From: JAWRCU01 sp033542235
Lineage (GTDB): Bacteria > Pseudomonadota > Alphaproteobacteria > Rhizobiales > Rhizobiaceae
Direction of reading: 5' to 3'
Length of the DNA stretch: 64,000 nt
NCBI RefSeq assembly: GCF_033542235.1
Contig: NZ_JAWRCU010000002.1
Coordinates: 664,651 to 728,650, forward strand
Below are positions 63,898 to 64,000 of this stretch, piece after piece. Below the pieces are notes generated by a model. That model searched no databases. It was not told the origin of the DNA and worked only from the letters and a program-made list of their open reading frames with translations. The position numbers and the translations under genes are program-made. How positions within the stretch are numbered: position 1 is the stretch's first letter; each line of letters opens with the position of its first letter.

Positions 63898-64000
63898 TTA
63901 GCGGGCGAGATGCTGTTGGGGTGCTTTTCTTATCCATGGAGTGCCGCGCTCGACGACGGCATTGGCGAAGATCAGTAGCTTTCGGGCGCAGGCGATGAGA
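63898..64000 (-). mobile_element. IS110-family transposase, 3' end only
   Basis: On the - strand the last 34 codons of a frame run from the window edge to a stop at 63898-63900. The text LIACARKLLIFANAVVERGTPW is the C-terminal signature of IS110/IS116/IS902-type transposases. The rest lies outside the window. Whether the element is complete cannot be seen. The adjoining mosaic repeat may be its insertion point. Confidence 0.75.

Overview
The window is a high-GC chromosomal segment of a Hyphomicrobiales (Rhizobiales) alphaproteobacterium, most like Mesorhizobium or another Phyllobacteriaceae. This rests on recognised gene families, on the gene order clpP-clpX-lon-hupB-tRNA and nuoA-N-birA-rnj-mce-proS-lolC-lolD, and on palindromic intergenic repeats typical of that order. 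No database search was possible. Most of the window is vegetative housekeeping DNA, dense and operonic. Accessory or recently disturbed DNA is limited to a few patches.

Left part (1-13.4 kb): the end of an MFS permease; a DUF2842 membrane protein; heme A synthase (ctaA/COX15); a streptomycin-kinase-like phosphotransferase; argC; speB (agmatinase); the ribosomal pair rplM-rpsI; a PaaI-type thioesterase; and a + strand run of enoyl-CoA hydratase, VOC protein (frameshifted), CoA-binding protein, O-acetylhomoserine sulfhydrylase and cupin. A cytochrome P450 follows whose 3' end has been tandemly duplicated, then a divergent APH-fold kinase.

Protein quality control and tRNAs (13.5-20.4 kb): clpP, clpX, lon and hupB, each separately spaced with clear terminators, then a decayed RTX-type calcium-binding gene and two tRNA genes (Val-TAC on -, Asp-GTC on +).

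Amine/acyl metabolism island (20.5-26.4 kb): a single-subunit relative of the N,N-dimethylformamidase large subunit, a class III aminotransferase, a BKACE (beta-keto acid cleavage) enzyme, a GNAT acetyltransferase and an acetylpolyamine-amidohydrolase-type deacetylase, all on +. Two near-identical palindromic repeats bracket the aminotransferase-BKACE pair. This is the best candidate in the window for an undescribed catabolic pathway.

Complex I and after (26.7-50.2 kb): all fourteen nuo genes, with an extra gene between nuoF and nuoG. The extra protein and the long tail of NuoE end in the same helix-3-turn-helix domain. BirA, RNase J, methylmalonyl-CoA epimerase, DUF1467, ProS and a LolCE/LolD lipoprotein exporter follow. 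A 588-bp gap before proS holds a likely small-RNA gene on the - strand.

Right part (50.2-64 kb): DUF2066 protein, cutC, the spoVR-yeaH-prkA stress operon, 3-methyladenine glycosylase, a small metallophosphoesterase, and an RND efflux pump with a divergent TetR regulator and a clear palindromic operator. The window ends in the 3' end of an IS110-family transposase.
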